Shown here piece by piece: positions 22,005-33,438 of a stretch of DNA of 64,000 nucleotides; the stretch's first letter is position 1; every line of letters begins with the position of its first letter. Made by a program: the position numbers and the translations under genes. Where the stretch lies: positions 1,798,001 to 1,862,000 of the forward strand of contig WWBZ02000073.1 of the NCBI GenBank assembly GCA_011503125.2, given 5' to 3'. Under the pieces are notes generated by a model. It saw only the letters and a program-made list of their open reading frames with translations. It was not told where the DNA came from and ran no database searches. This DNA is from Botryosphaeria dothidea (taxonomy: Eukaryota > Ascomycota > Dothideomycetes > Botryosphaeriales > Botryosphaeriaceae).

Positions 22005-23214
22005 ATGGCTACTGTAACTACTTACCGGACCCCTTTCTCGGTTAATGGTTCAGCCAAGGAATCCCTCGGTGGCATATCGCTGAAAGCCAACAATGGCGAT
22101 CCACTTCCAGAGATTGGCTTTCTCAGGCCATCAACTCTGGAATTATCTACTGAGGAGCTTCGCAAACGATACGAAGAAGATGGCTACCGGTGGGTAAGTC
22201 TCACCTGGCTTCCTCAGACAATCTCACGTACTTACAGGGTCTGAAAACAGATGAAGGGAATTCTCGACAAGGAAAAGGCGTTGCGCATGCGTGAGAAATA
22301 CTTTAAGTTCATGAGAGACACGGACATGCTTGCGGAAGGCACGAATCCCCGTGATGGCATTTTCTTCGGCAAAGACTGGCGAGAGTTCCTGTTCCCTGGA
22401 GCTCTGCGTGTCTTTAATGGCATGAAAGACGAGGGTATCTTCGTCGACAAGGTCTTCCAGGCTCATGTAGCCGACTTCTACCAAGAATTCAAGGAAAACT
22501 CCACGAAGCCCATGGTTGAATTTGCAGGGCGGCTCCGTCAGTTCCAAGACCCGATGCTGCTTACAAGGTCGTTGCTTAGATGCAACGTCCCGGGAGGGGA
22601 AACGACGCCTGTACACTACGACCAGATCTCCCTTCGTGCAGGACCTCCCACTTCCATCACCGGATGGATTCCACTGGGCGACTGCCCTATGGTAGGCGGC
22701 GGGTTGATGTACTTGGATAATTCGGTCTCCATCGGCAAGCATTTCGAGTCTGATTTCGCCGAGAAAGCCAGAGACTTGTCTGACGAAGAACGAATATCAG
22801 CATTCAACAAGAAAATGATGGCAGGGGGCTTCCTAGACCGAGACGCGGCAAAGTTTGGGCAGTATTGGGGCCGTAAATGGCTGGTGGCACATTATGAGGC
22901 AGGAGACGTGGTGTTCCACGATCCGTTCATCGTCCACGCGAGGTAATCTTCTTCAGTCTTTGTATTACCAAAAAACTTTACTGATAAACCCTTCTATTAT
23001 CAGCTGCAAGAATGAAAGCCCGAATGGCCTCATTCGGCTGTCGACGGACCTGAGATTTGTTGATAAAGCTCAGCCGTTTGACGAGAGATGGATGTTCGAA
23101 GCCTATCAACAAAATGATCCCAACATTGCTAGCCGACAAAAGATCCCTCCAGGACCGGTATCAAGGAAAGTCCTCGAAACGGACGCAGAACAACCCTTGG
23201 GTGTTAGCCATTAG
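22005..23214 (+). CDS. Phytanoyl-CoA dioxygenase (PhyH)-like Fe(II)/2-oxoglutarate oxygenase (363 aa)
   Basis: Exons 22005-22193, 22251-22942 and 23004-23214; introns of 57 and 61 nt. The cupin core shows the iron ligands His185-x-Asp187 in PVHYDQ and the distal His292 in FIVHAS, whose neighbouring Ser codon is split by intron 2. An Arg expected to hold 2-oxoglutarate follows in NGLIRLSTDLRFV. The family hydroxylates or halves small substrates using O2 and 2-oxoglutarate. The fungal branch is broad and often lies in metabolic clusters, so the substrate is unknown. All splice joins keep frame and no damage is visible, unlike the two upstream neighbours. The upstream in-frame extension to 21948 lacks an ATG and was rejected as start. 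Confidence 0.93.
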
Positions 23215-23756
23215 ATAGCCATGCTCCAGCAACCGGGACTGCAATCCATCTTTCTCATCACTTGAATATAATTCAATCTTTGCATCATGATCAATCGGCG
23301 TGAACAAAAAGGTGGGGACACACCTGAGCAGTTGAAACACTTGTCCGATTCAAGTTTCGAAAATGATTACGCGTGAGGTCAGATGAATGCTTCAGCTCTC
23401 AGCTCCAAGTGCAGAACTAGTAAGTTTTGAGACCGATGTCATATCGCGAACTTCAATTTGTTCAACTATGCTGCATAGGTTTTGATTTCGCTCTCTATAA
23501 CCGGAGTTGCCATGAACCTCCAGCATTATTCAATTCCACTAGAACCATCGAGGCGTGAATCGCACGAGCATTTCACAAGACGTGCGAATCGGAAAAGCGG
23601 TGTTCCAAAAGCGGCACAAGATGTGCAAAGTACCGGATATGTCTTGCACGGGCCGGTTCGGCGATCAATGCTCAGTGGTTTCCCCGCGCGGGGAACCATG
23701 ATAACCACAATTCCGACGATCCCTGTCCTCGGATACTGAGCGTTCGGCAAGTCGGC
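23215..23756. promoter_or_regulatory. Upstream region of the MFS gene with a 16-bp palindrome
   Basis: Most of the 542 bp is featureless. At 23680-23695 the sequence TTCCCCGCGCGGGGAA is a perfect palindrome, with two CCCCG/CGGGG half sites back to back. It extends to TTTCCCCG on the left. It is 61 bp before the first ATG of the transporter. It is the strongest version of the motif shared across this cluster. Confidence 0.5.
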
Positions 23757-25652
23757 ATGGACTTCACTTATGAATTTAGTGCTGTATCATCGCACCGGCG
23801 TCCTCTAGAAATTATATCTTCCACAGACGACAGCAGCCATTCCTCAAAGTCACCGACCTTCGAACTCTTACTGGCAATCATGAATGGACACAATTCGATA
23901 GGTAGCAATCCTGTCCGCGCTGCCGACAACGATGCAACGAAAATGTCATCAATTCATATCGAAGATACTGAGGCTGAAAATCTCAAGCATCGGAAGCTGA
24001 AGGTTGCAGGAGGCGCAGACACGGCACTTGCGCTACTCAGCGAACCTGATCAAATTAATCAAGCACACGATCCGGCCGAAGAGACCAGACTTATCCGGAA
24101 GATTGACTGGATGATTCTGCCCTATTTGTCTGTTTGTTACGTCTTCTTCTATGTAAGCTTAGCTCTTCCTTTAAACAAAATCTGAAGCCGAGGTGTGTTC
24201 CCCAAATATGACAGCATGACTGACCAGCATACAGCTTGACAAAACAACTCTATCCTACGCGGCTATCTTCGGTATCAATGAAGATCTGAGCCTCGTAAAC
24301 ACTCAGTACAGCTGGTTATCCTCAATATTCTACTTTGGATTCATTGCTTGGGCATTACCGACTAATCTCCTCATGCAACGCTACCCGATCGGCAAATACC
24401 TCAGCATCAACATCATTCTATGGGGCATCCTCCTCATGGCCCAAGCAGCAGCAACAAACTTCGCCACATTAGCCGTTCTCCGAGCACTCAGTGGCGCAGC
24501 CGAAGCATGTGCAGATCCCGCTTTTATGATTGTCACCGTCATGTGGTACACACGGCGAGAACAGCCGATCCGAATTGGCCTCTGGTATACGTCACTCGGC
24601 TTGGGCATTGCAGGTGGAGGTGTTTTGGGTTACGGTATCGGGGAAATCAAGGGTGCACTTCCGAGCTGGAAGTACGAGTTCCTCATTGTGGGTGCACTGT
24701 GCTCGGCTTGGGGTGTCCTGATGTTCTTCCTGCTGCCGGACTCGCCCGTCTCCGCTCCGCTCTTGTCCCTGGAGCAGAGGAAGATGGCTGTCGCACGTCT
24801 CCGGGAAAATCAAACCGGCATCGAGAACAAGCAGTTCAAGCTTTATCAGTTAATGGAAGCGTTTACAGATATCAAGGTTTTTCTTTTCTTCATGATTGCC
24901 TTGCTACAAGCCATGGTCAACGGTGGTATTACAAACTTCGGTACTTTGATCGTAAAGGGGTTTGGTTATTCCACACGTAAGTCTGTTTCATAAAAGAGAA
25001 AGCCATTCGCTCACATTCGAAGTCGGGACGACCCTCCTTCAGATTCCTTACGGAATTTTCATCTCGCTGATGATACTCGCGTGTGTTTTCATCAACAACA
25101 AAATCGCGGGGAACAAGCGCTGTCTGATGGTCCTGATATTCCTTGCCCCGAACGTTGCTGCGGCATTTGGTATGCGATTTGCGCCAACAGATCATCAAGT
25201 TGGGCGCTTGATATGCTACTACGTAAGTGGGCTTCTTAATCACTCGTAATTTCTAACCGTGTTCTCAGTTGACCGGCTCGTATAATGCGTCATTCGTCAT
25301 GTTGCTTTCTCTGACGACCGGTAACATTGCGGGTCATACAAAGAAAGTTGTGACAAACGCCTGTGTTTTCATGGGGTATTGCGTTGGCAACATTGCAGGC
25401 CCTTTCTTCTACAAAACAAGCCAAGCACCTACGTACTCCCTCGGGATCTGGAGTATGATCGTGTCTCATTTGCTTGAAGTTCTTGTTGTCGGCCTTCTGT
25501 GGCTTCTTCTACAAAAGGAGAATCAACGTAGAGACAGGCTGCAGAGCTTCGGTGGCATTGATGAAGAACAGAGCCGGGACGCACAATTGGACAGTACAGC
25601 GTTTTACGACTTGACGGACAAGGAGAATTTGAACTTCCGATACGTCTACTAG
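23757..25652 (+). CDS. MFS transporter, anion:cation symporter (Dal5/allantoate permease-like) family (573 aa)
   Basis: Exons 23757-24152, 24235-24976, 25023-25222 and 25269-25652; introns of 82, 46 and 46 nt. All joins keep frame. A cytosolic tail of about 120 residues precedes RKIDWMILPYLSVCYVFFY, the usual first membrane segment of this family. LDKTTLSYAAIFGINEDLSL follows. Later segments include GLWYTSLGLGIAGGGVLGYG and NASFVMLLSLTTGNIAGHTKKV, the latter characteristic of Dal5-like carriers of organic anions. Twelve hydrophobic segments can be traced. The ATG at 23880 would give 532 residues and a more typical tail, so it is an alternative start. With its promoter palindrome and neighbours, the protein probably imports the substrate of the cluster. 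Confidence 0.93.
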
Positions 25653-25945
25653 TCAGTTGAGGGATGTGGTGGAGCGCAGACATTGAAATAACGAACGGAT
25701 GAAGTTCCAAGATACAGTTCTAGATATTCTGAGGGATTTCATCCGGACAGCTTTGCCCAGGACGCTCCTGTGGCGGTGCCTTCCCGGAGTGATGGAGCAC
25801 CCCCGCGCACGTGGCAGAAGCAGTCGGGTCTCCACAGGTCCAATTCACATCTCCCTTTACATTTCACTTCTTTCAACCTCGCACTAGCACAATCAGCATA
25901 GCTAAGCAAGCTTCTGATTCTGGCAACACGCCTTCGTCTGCCACC

Positions 25946-26752
25946 ATGCACGACCGCAGCGGACATCCCGACAGCAGGTCCTACTCCTACGACAGCGAGG
26001 ACGACCACAGACGCAAGAACTACTACAGCAAGCGCAACCACAGGATGAGCGAGCGCAGCATGTCACCTCCCACCCACCGCCGGAAGTACCGCCGCGACGA
26101 GCGGTCCCCCTCCCCAGCCCGCCGCCGCTCCCGCAGCTCGCACTACCGTCGCTCCTCCTCCCGCTCGCGCTACTGCTACCGCTCCCACTCCCCGGCCTTC
26201 CATCGCCGCCGCACCCGCTCTCTCTCCTACGACCGCCGCACCCCAGAGCGCAAGCGCAGCGGCCCAGCACCGCCGCCCCGCGACGACGGGCCCCGCAACG
26301 CCTACGACTGCGCGCCGCGCTTCGCGTCGTCCCGCCGCGCCGACGACCACTCGCGCCGCTCCAGCCCCACCGAGCCCGACTGCGACCACGACCGCGACCA
26401 CGACCACGACTACCGCGCCCCCCGCCCTTCCGCCGCGCGCCTTGCGGCTCCGTCCGGCGCTCGCGCTCCCGCTCCCGCTCGTCGCCGTTGGTCGCGCTAT
26501 CCGAGCGCCAACTACGGCAATCCGAACCGCATGCCCATCGCGCCGCACAAGCGTCGCGACGTTGGATCTGCTGGAGGCCGCCACTACCAGGAAGAAGAGG
26601 AGGGGGAGGAGGAGGAGGCGAGGGGATTCCGATTTCGGGGAGCCGCTGGCGATGGGTATGGAAGCCGCGCTTATGGCGGTGGCGGTCACCGTCGTCACGG
26701 TGGTGGTGGCGGTGGCGGGCCGTTCATGGGAAGGCACTCGGTGCGTCGTTGA
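25946..26752 (+). CDS. Arg/Ser-rich protein with Gly-rich tail (268 aa)
   Basis: Single exon from an ATG in a strong context (ccaccATG). Residues 1-110 are dense in Arg-Ser and Arg-Arg pairs like the RS domains of splicing regulators. Residues 140-160 are Asp/His-rich (DHDRDHDHDYR). A short Glu run lies near 215, and the C-terminus is Gly-rich (GGGGHRRHGGGGGGGPF), as in RNA-binding RGG tails. No RRM or other folded domain is visible. RNA metabolism is an inference from composition alone. The strong composition also opens long frames in other phases, which I treat as shadows. An intron-removed variant cannot be excluded. Confidence 0.6.
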   Translation: MHDRSGHPDSRSYSYDSEDDHRRKNYYSKRNHRMSERSMSPPTHRRKYRRDERSPSPARRRSRSSHYRRSSSRSRYCYRSHSPAFHRRRTRSLSYDRRTPERKRSGPAPPPRDDGPRNAYDCAPRFASSRRADDHSRRSSPTEPDCDHDRDHDHDYRAPRPSAARLAAPSGARAPAPARRRWSRYPSANYGNPNRMPIAPHKRRDVGSAGGRHYQEEEEGEEEEARGFRFRGAAGDGYGSRAYGGGGHRRHGGGGGGGPFMGRHSVRR

Positions 26753-28407
26753 AGGATGACTGAGGTTCTTTGTCTGCGCTGCGCTACGCTGGAGGGACTT
26801 TGGGCCGGCCTATGTTAGAGCAAGACGTGAAAGTTATAGATAAGGCGTCCTTTGGCGGATGGGTCAAGTTCGAGAAGGCGCGCGAGAATCGAAGACTGGC
26901 AGTAGAGAGCTCGGTAACTGGCTCCATGACGAGGGCGATGGTCCTGTAGGCACTCTGGATACTTCCAGTGGAATTGGCCTTGGGGTTGTTGCGAGTGTGG
27001 GTTTCATTTCCGATATTGGGAGTGGTTGGATGTTGGCGGGTTGCTCCACAAAACTACCCGGCGAAAGGTCGACTGAGGTCCCTGGCGCATCAAGTGGTTG
27101 GACTCGGTGACCCATTTCTCTTCCTATTCTATAGCATCGGCGACGGCTATCTTGCATTGCTTGGGCCTAGTTATCAATGCATATCTTGACTAGCATCTGT
27201 GCGTTTCGCCGTTGCTCATTCTCTGTCAATGTTGCATGCGTTCAAGTAAGGGATTGCAGTTATCCTGAGATGAGAACGAAAGTCGCCACGCAGGTCACTG
27301 AAATAATTTGCCACAATTCAGAAAGTCCTTCTCAGCAGTAAACTCCTCAGACAATGAACTCCATGCAGATTCTCAATGACGGCACATGAAAACATCACAA
27401 GCATGACGAACAAGCCGTCATCAAAAGAAAGGTCGTTCTAATGCCGTATTTCAGCTACTTATCATCTTGGCACAATCTCTGACGGGCAGCACAAGGTTAC
27501 CATATCTACCGGGCGTCATCAGTATCTCCTCATCCCAATAGTGTCCATGAAAATCAAACATCGCTCGCCCCATCCACCTTTCCGATCCTTTTGCAGGAAA
27601 CAACGTTAATGGAAGGGGACCGCCACCAAGCAACCAGTATCAAGAATCGCCGCGCAAGTGACCGCAAGTGTGGGTGTCAGCAAAAAGCAGTGAAATGAAA
27701 AGGCCAAACCGAGCATAAAATCAACAATTGCAAAAATGAACCCAGACCTCAGCCTGTTCCACATCTCCATGAAGCAACCAAAGTGATGGAGGCAAACCAG
27801 CCGTGGCATAAAGACATGATCCTCGTAACATCATGTCCAGTATCATGTCAAGTCCTCTATCAGCGTTGCTGGAGTGAAGAAAGTTGAGTAGTTCCGCGCT
27901 GAGAAAACCAAATCGAAAGTAACAAAGGAAATTTTGATGCCGGCGGTCGTCTACCGGTGAAATTGGTGATGAGACTTCTTGTCATCCGTGCTCATGAAAG
28001 GAAACTCCACTGATGATGCAAAAAAAAAAAAAAAACCAAGAAAGGAGACCGAGTGTGGAGGGGAACAGCCCGTGGCAGCTAACATAGCCTGTACCCCAGA
28101 CCGTCTGTGCAGGTGAAAGAGGACTCTGTCGATGATGCAGAAACCCGAGGAGGGAAACCAAGAGTGCGTGTGCCCGAAGCCGGAGGGTTATAAAGAGGTG
28201 CCAACCGGGCGAAGAAGCAGTGATCGAAGTGCAGCCCAACATCCAACGTCGACGGTGAGAATGCCTGCCACAGCCATGAACACCCGCTCACATCGAGAAC
28301 GCTTGAGCGAGAGGGGTGAGTCGGAGAAGAGTTGCCGAGAGAACAAAAAGCCGAAGAAACCGAGTGAAGCAGGGAGTGAGAGTCCGCAGTGAGCGCCCAC
28401 CGCGCAC
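26753..28407. other. Intergenic, nothing recognised apart from a poly(A) run
   Basis: 1.65 kb between convergent genes. It holds a homopolymer A run of about 16 nt at 28020-28035 and two imperfect copies of text around cagcccgtggcagc / ctgccacagccatg. No gene is supported. Short open frames lack motifs. Confidence 0.45.
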
Positions 28408-29675
28408 CTACAACGCGCTCCACTTCTTGGCGACCTGCTCAGGCGACAGCTTGACGCCAGCCTTCAGCTTGAACCTGTTCGCGACATTGACCCACCGCTC
28501 CCGCTCAACCTCCTCATAGCTATCAACCAACAACTCCTCGTCCGCCTTGCTCAACGCCGGCATCTTGGGGCCCTTCTTCTTCGGCGCCTTGTTCTTGTCA
28601 TGCTTGTAATGCAGGTAATCCTTGTAGTCGAACTCGTCCTCGCCATCCAACTCGGCGATGCGCGGCGCGACGCGCGCGAAGCGGCCGTACACAGCGGACG
28701 TCGTGAAGCCAGGCGTCTTGCCGGCGTCGGCGCGGCGCTGGTTCAGCAAGCCGGCGATCTCGTCCCAGTGCAGGCGCTCGTGCTGGCGCAGGCGCTTGAT
28801 CTCGCGGTTCTCCGGGTCGTTCGCGGGGCCCTTCTTGCGCACGTACGGGTGCGCGGCCGGGTTGGCGCGCATGGCCTTGAGGCGGCGGCGGTGGATCGGG
28901 TCGTCGTCCGGGTCGGTGGTGGCGGCGCCGGCGGCGCGAGGGGTGGCGCGCTGCTCGGTGGGGGCGGGGGTAACGAAGAGGCTGCTGTCGTTGCGGGCGT
29001 TGCGGGTGCGCTTGGCGACGGTCTGGTGGGTGTCGAGCATGACGTGGCGGTTGGTCGGGCTGTCGGGCTCTGGGGACTCGCTCTGCATCTGGCTGCTGCT
29101 GGGGGAGAGGTGGCCATGGCTGGTGGCAGCGTCGAGTGAACCGAGGGAATGCGGGTAATGCCTCATGTGCTTCATAGGAGCCTCGGTGTCGTCTTCGGTG
29201 TCAGTGGGAGAAGAGTACGTGCTTGTAACGCGGCTCTGCTGAGATGCATGAGGGCGCGATGGAGGTGGCATCTCCTCGGAGTCAACGGCATTCTCGCGAA
29301 TATGGAAGGTCTGCTGGCCCTTGGTAGATGCACGGGGGCGCATCTTGCCAATGGCCCTACGGTCGACGCGAGAGAAGTCCTGCGAGGCCTTGACCTGAGT
29401 GTTCTTCACCGCGCTGACCGGAATCCATTGCCCATCGATGGACTTGTTCTGGGCGGGAGAATCTACGGAAACAGAAGTGCGGCCAGACTGCGAAGATACC
29501 CGCAGAGAGCTGTCATCGGAGTAGTCATCTCCTGTCGGGGAACGGGTGGACTCGTACTCGTTCCTGTGCGCAATGTCGTTAGCCGGATTCCAATCAAGAT
29601 AGAAAGTGGTTGTGATTCGGCAAGTAGGGAATGCAATTGGTCTTACATGGGGTCATGATTGCGCTTGACGACCAT
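28408..29675 (-). CDS. Myb/SANT-like DNA-binding protein (394 aa)
   Basis: Exon 1 is only 29 nt (29675-29647, MVVKRNHDP plus part of Met). An 83-nt intron (29564-29646) and exon 2 (29563-28408) follow. The first 190 residues are Ser/Pro-rich and probably disordered. The last 150 contain two helical DNA-binding-like units. One is IKRLRQHERLHWDEIAGLLN followed by FTTSAVYGRFARVAPRI. The other is SKADEELLVDSYEEVERERW, WVNVANRF and LSPEQVAKKW. The spaced Trp/Tyr residues and AV..R/VA.KW ends are typical of Myb/SANT helices. A Lys-rich KKKGPKMP linker separates them. A nuclear transcription or chromatin role is likely but the specific function is unknown. Confidence 0.8.
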
Positions 29676-31193
29676 TGTTGATGTTGATCCCAACGGAGGA
29701 GATGAAGAGTCAGAGTAGGTGTGGCGGCTTTTAAGAACTTCCAAAGTGGTGGGGCAGTGGTGGAAGGAAGTGGAGCAGTGATGGTGCTTGGCCACGATGT
29801 GGAGGATAGGTGTAGAGTAGTCGGTGTGATGGTGAATATGGGAAAGTCTGATGTGGGGAGTAATGAGAGGTGGTTTGGATTTGGCCAACGAGTTGCTCTT
29901 CAGCAAGCGCGGTTGTCGACGAAGAGGAAGAAGGAAGAGTTTCAAGACCGTTGGAGGTTTCTTTTATGTTGACCTCCATGAGGGACGCGAATGTAGCCGG
30001 CTGATCGAGGCTCAACGGATGCCCGTGCACTGCAGATGACCCTGGCCCCGCATAGACGCGTGAAGGTGTTATGGGGAGCATTGGAGTATCAACTGACCTG
30101 GGAACGTCCAGTGTCGTATCACAAGATGGGCGCTTTGCATGTTTGTTGAGAGACTCAACGCCACGCGCGATTTTGAGCGTACACCAACCCTGCAGCACCT
30201 TGTTTGATCTCAGCTGGAGGTCTTCAAGGTCATAGTGCAGATGCTGAAGAGCCATGGGCGCGGCTGGCCGACGATATGCAAGAACAGCCGACGAGGCTCA
30301 TCATGTGTTGCCATTAATGAATGTAGTGCACTCCCAGCTGTTCGGCTTGTGGAAGCCTTTCCGCGTCGTCATGTGAATACGACAAACAAGAATACACGTT
30401 GCGTTATTCCGTAGTGCTTGTTATGGCCTCTGACTCGTAGTTTGTCAGGCTTGCAGCTCTCGGTAAGCATGAAGCTGACGAGAACTATATGTCGCCATGT
30501 CGAGAACTTTCGAGCATGTTCAGAGCGAGAATGTATTCAATAGGTGCTTTGAGAAGACCCTGGGCGGCTCGAGGGGTCAGGTCCATGTCAATGGCAGCCG
30601 GGCGTCATCTCACCAACAAGCTCAAACTCAATGGAGCTTATTCCTTGCTAGCTCATGAAGATGCCGGCGGGGTTCCTCGCTCTTAGCTGGAGTCGAGTCA
30701 CCGCCACTTCGCATACGGGTAGGGCCCAAAATCAAGTGTCTTAAGGGTCTCCATGTATAAGGTGGCTGCGAGGCTGATGGCGGTGTTTGCGGAATGGTGT
30801 GGGCACATTTGAACGGCTCACCTGTCCACAGGGACTAATCGTGACAAAAAGACCAAAGAAGCAGGGAGCAAAGGTGGTGGCAATGGATTCAAAGGCAAGT
30901 GTGGAAATCAGACAAAATCATGTTGCGGTAGATGGTTGATGATTGCAAGAGATACCTAACAGCAGTAAATACAGAAAAGGCCCCAGACTCATTTTCCCAG
31001 CCGAAACGCCGAGGACCCAATTCGAAGCCACGGATAATGTTGAGTACATGCTCAATGGCATGAGTAGCGGGAGAATACTCGCCGCTACAAAGCCATCGAG
31101 ATGAGGCGAAACCATCAACCCATCATGACCCTGTCATGTTCGAGAATCAAACAGTATACGTCGAAGTGCTTGTATTCGTTCCCGGCACACTCT
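29676..31193. other. Intergenic, no gene recognised
   Basis: 1.5 kb. Presumed promoter and 5' leader of the Myb-like gene at the left, 3' region of the small gene at the right. A minus-strand open stretch at 29731-30255 has no supporting motif and probably is leader sequence. Confidence 0.4.
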
Positions 31194-31409
31194 TTAGCGA
31201 AGCGACATGTAGGTAGCGGCGGCAGTGAGATAGTTGGCCTTCTCCTCCCGTTCCCGGTTCGCTGCAGCGATTTGGGCGTCGGTCAAAGTCTTTGTCGGGT
31301 GATCCTTATGGAAGACCTTCTTGAGAAGGCTCGTTGTCGACTTGGTCGAGGAGGTGCTCATGACTGAGGCGGAATCAGAGGTAGAGGCGGTAGATCCTGA
31401 CTTGGACAT
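31194..31409 (-). CDS. Small Ser/Thr-rich protein (71 aa)
   Basis: Complete 71-residue frame from ATG to stop. The N-terminal half is almost only Ser, Thr, Ala and Lys (MSKSGSTASTSDSASVMSTS). The C-terminal half is a helix with KKVFHKDHP then NREREEKANYLTAAATYMSLR. This two-part layout, ending in NYLTAAATY, resembles short conserved ascomycete proteins of unknown role that I have seen as hypothetical proteins. No signal or membrane segment. The upstream 200 bp have repeated GA/TG-rich text typical of a leader. Confidence 0.72.
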   Translation of the reverse strand: MSKSGSTASTSDSASVMSTSSTKSTTSLLKKVFHKDHPTKTLTDAQIAAANREREEKANYLTAAATYMSLR

Positions 31410-33438
31410 TGTTGCAGTAGTTGTGTTCCGGAGCGTGCAGAGAGGATGGTGGTGATTGATAATGGTAGTATCGGAGTTGATGAGAATCAGCCGATCAAGG
31501 GTGCGTATTCACTTGAGAGGGTGAAGAAGTGAGGCAGCTTGGAGATGATAGCTCGAGGTGAAGAATCTGAAAGATGTTGAAATAGATAGTGTCTTGTGTT
31601 GTGGCTGTTTGGTTCTGGGGTGAGCATCAGGCAGACAACAAAGTCTTATATGTGCAAGCAACAAGGCTGCTGCCAGTCATACCTGAGGCAGTGTCAGGCA
31701 GTATTGCTCATCAGGGCTCGGATTTCAAGCATCACACCCATAGCGGAGTTAGCCGTGAGTCGGCCCCGGTGACGGTGTGCGCGGCTTCGGGGTTCAGCAA
31801 GCGGAGTTGATCCCTGCGCAGCCAGGCAAGAAAAGCTTGTTCGGGGCCAAAGGAAGACAAGCCTGCAGCAGGACGGAGTCGCAGGTCGCGCGCCATCCTT
31901 GGCGTGCCTGAGTGAAAGGCGCGGTCAGCGCCCGAATCAAACGCGCGTGGTCGTCGCGCCGACAGAGTTGAGTCACCGCATGCTAAATTTGTGAACTCTG
32001 TGGCTTGCGACACGCGGGATCAGACGCACCGGTGTGGGCGACTGCGGTGGGGAGTGTCTGGTCACCGGCAAATGTCGTGGTGTAGCCTCTCACTCAGATT
32101 GGCCGCTGGTGTGTGGGTGAGTCAGCGGTGTCCAGTAATTCTTGGCCGGTTGCAAAGTGAAGACGCCCGAGATCGACGGCACTTAATTTTCTCCGCACCC
32201 CCGCAATGATGACGGTGTCCCGAAACGGGAAGGCGCTGAGCACATGCCGTAAGCAGAGCTACCCTCCAATTCTGCCCTTGCGCAGTCCGGCTGATGCGAC
32301 TTCGGCATCGCTACTAATTCCTTGTTAGTATCTAGGCGCCAGCTTTACTTCATCGCACCATCGCCTGGCCTTGCAACAATGCGTTCGGCATCGAAACATC
32401 GTAGAGACAAGCCACAGTGGGATTCGCAGCCTTGGCACGCCCTGCAGAGCGCAAGTTTGCATTTTATGACTGTTTGACATACGGTTCCATGTTTGGCGGT
32501 GTAAGGACTCCTTTCACTCGTACTCAACAGCCCCTGCTCTGGTCAATTGCGGGCCACAACTTTCTTCTCTTTGTCAAAGTTACCGGAATTCGCCGTCGCG
32601 ACTCGACTAATGCGAGGTTGCCAGCAGGTGGTAGACTCAGTATGTGATTCATCTCTCAATGACGACTTCCGACGATGAACCACAATTACCAGTTGAACGT
32701 TGCGGGAGGTTGACTTCCGATAGCAACGACAAGCGTTGTTAAGCACTAGAGAACAGTGTACAAGGCTTATATTCGGGGTTTATCTTTTCTATTTTGCTCA
32801 GGGCTTACTCAGGTTGATCCTTAAACTCTATACCGCCAGTGCGGAACTGCTCATCGACCTTTCTCACCAGTCAAACCTGTTCTCACAAACCTCTGCTCAC
32901 TATTCAACCAAGCATCCCCTTGTTGCTGCAGCTCCTTTTTACTTTGCGAACTTAGCGCCCAACGCTCCTTATTCCAACTCTTCACGGAAATACGGCAGCT
33001 TACATGGTTCAATACACAGGTAGGAATGTACGTCATCTGCTTTGAGAGCGCAAGGCAACAGCAAAATACCCCTGCAAGCTACAGTGGAGTAAACACGTCG
33101 GCGGGCTCTTCAACAAGCATCGTCGAAATGAAGGATCGTATACTCCCTTCGGAAACATAATGGGCACTCCGCATCTTACATATTTATTGTTTGATGATCT
33201 TCTAGCGTCAAGCCACGCGCCGTCTTGGCTTTGGGCCGGCGGAATCCTCATCCCCATTCAGCTTACAAATGACATGCTCACAACATCATCGGATGATCCA
33301 CCACGCTGGCGCAACTCGAAATGAGTTTGATATCATTTTTGCTTCATAATTCAGAACCCATGGCCTGGGATTACAAAGCATTTTGGCCAGGAACCTTCTC
33401 CCATTCAGTTTCGCATCACAGCTCCAGCGTCATGTCCC
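31410..33438. other. Intergenic, no gene recognised
   Basis: 2.0 kb with moderate GC and only short open frames. Nothing repeats internally. It probably holds the promoter of the 71-aa gene on the left. Confidence 0.4.
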
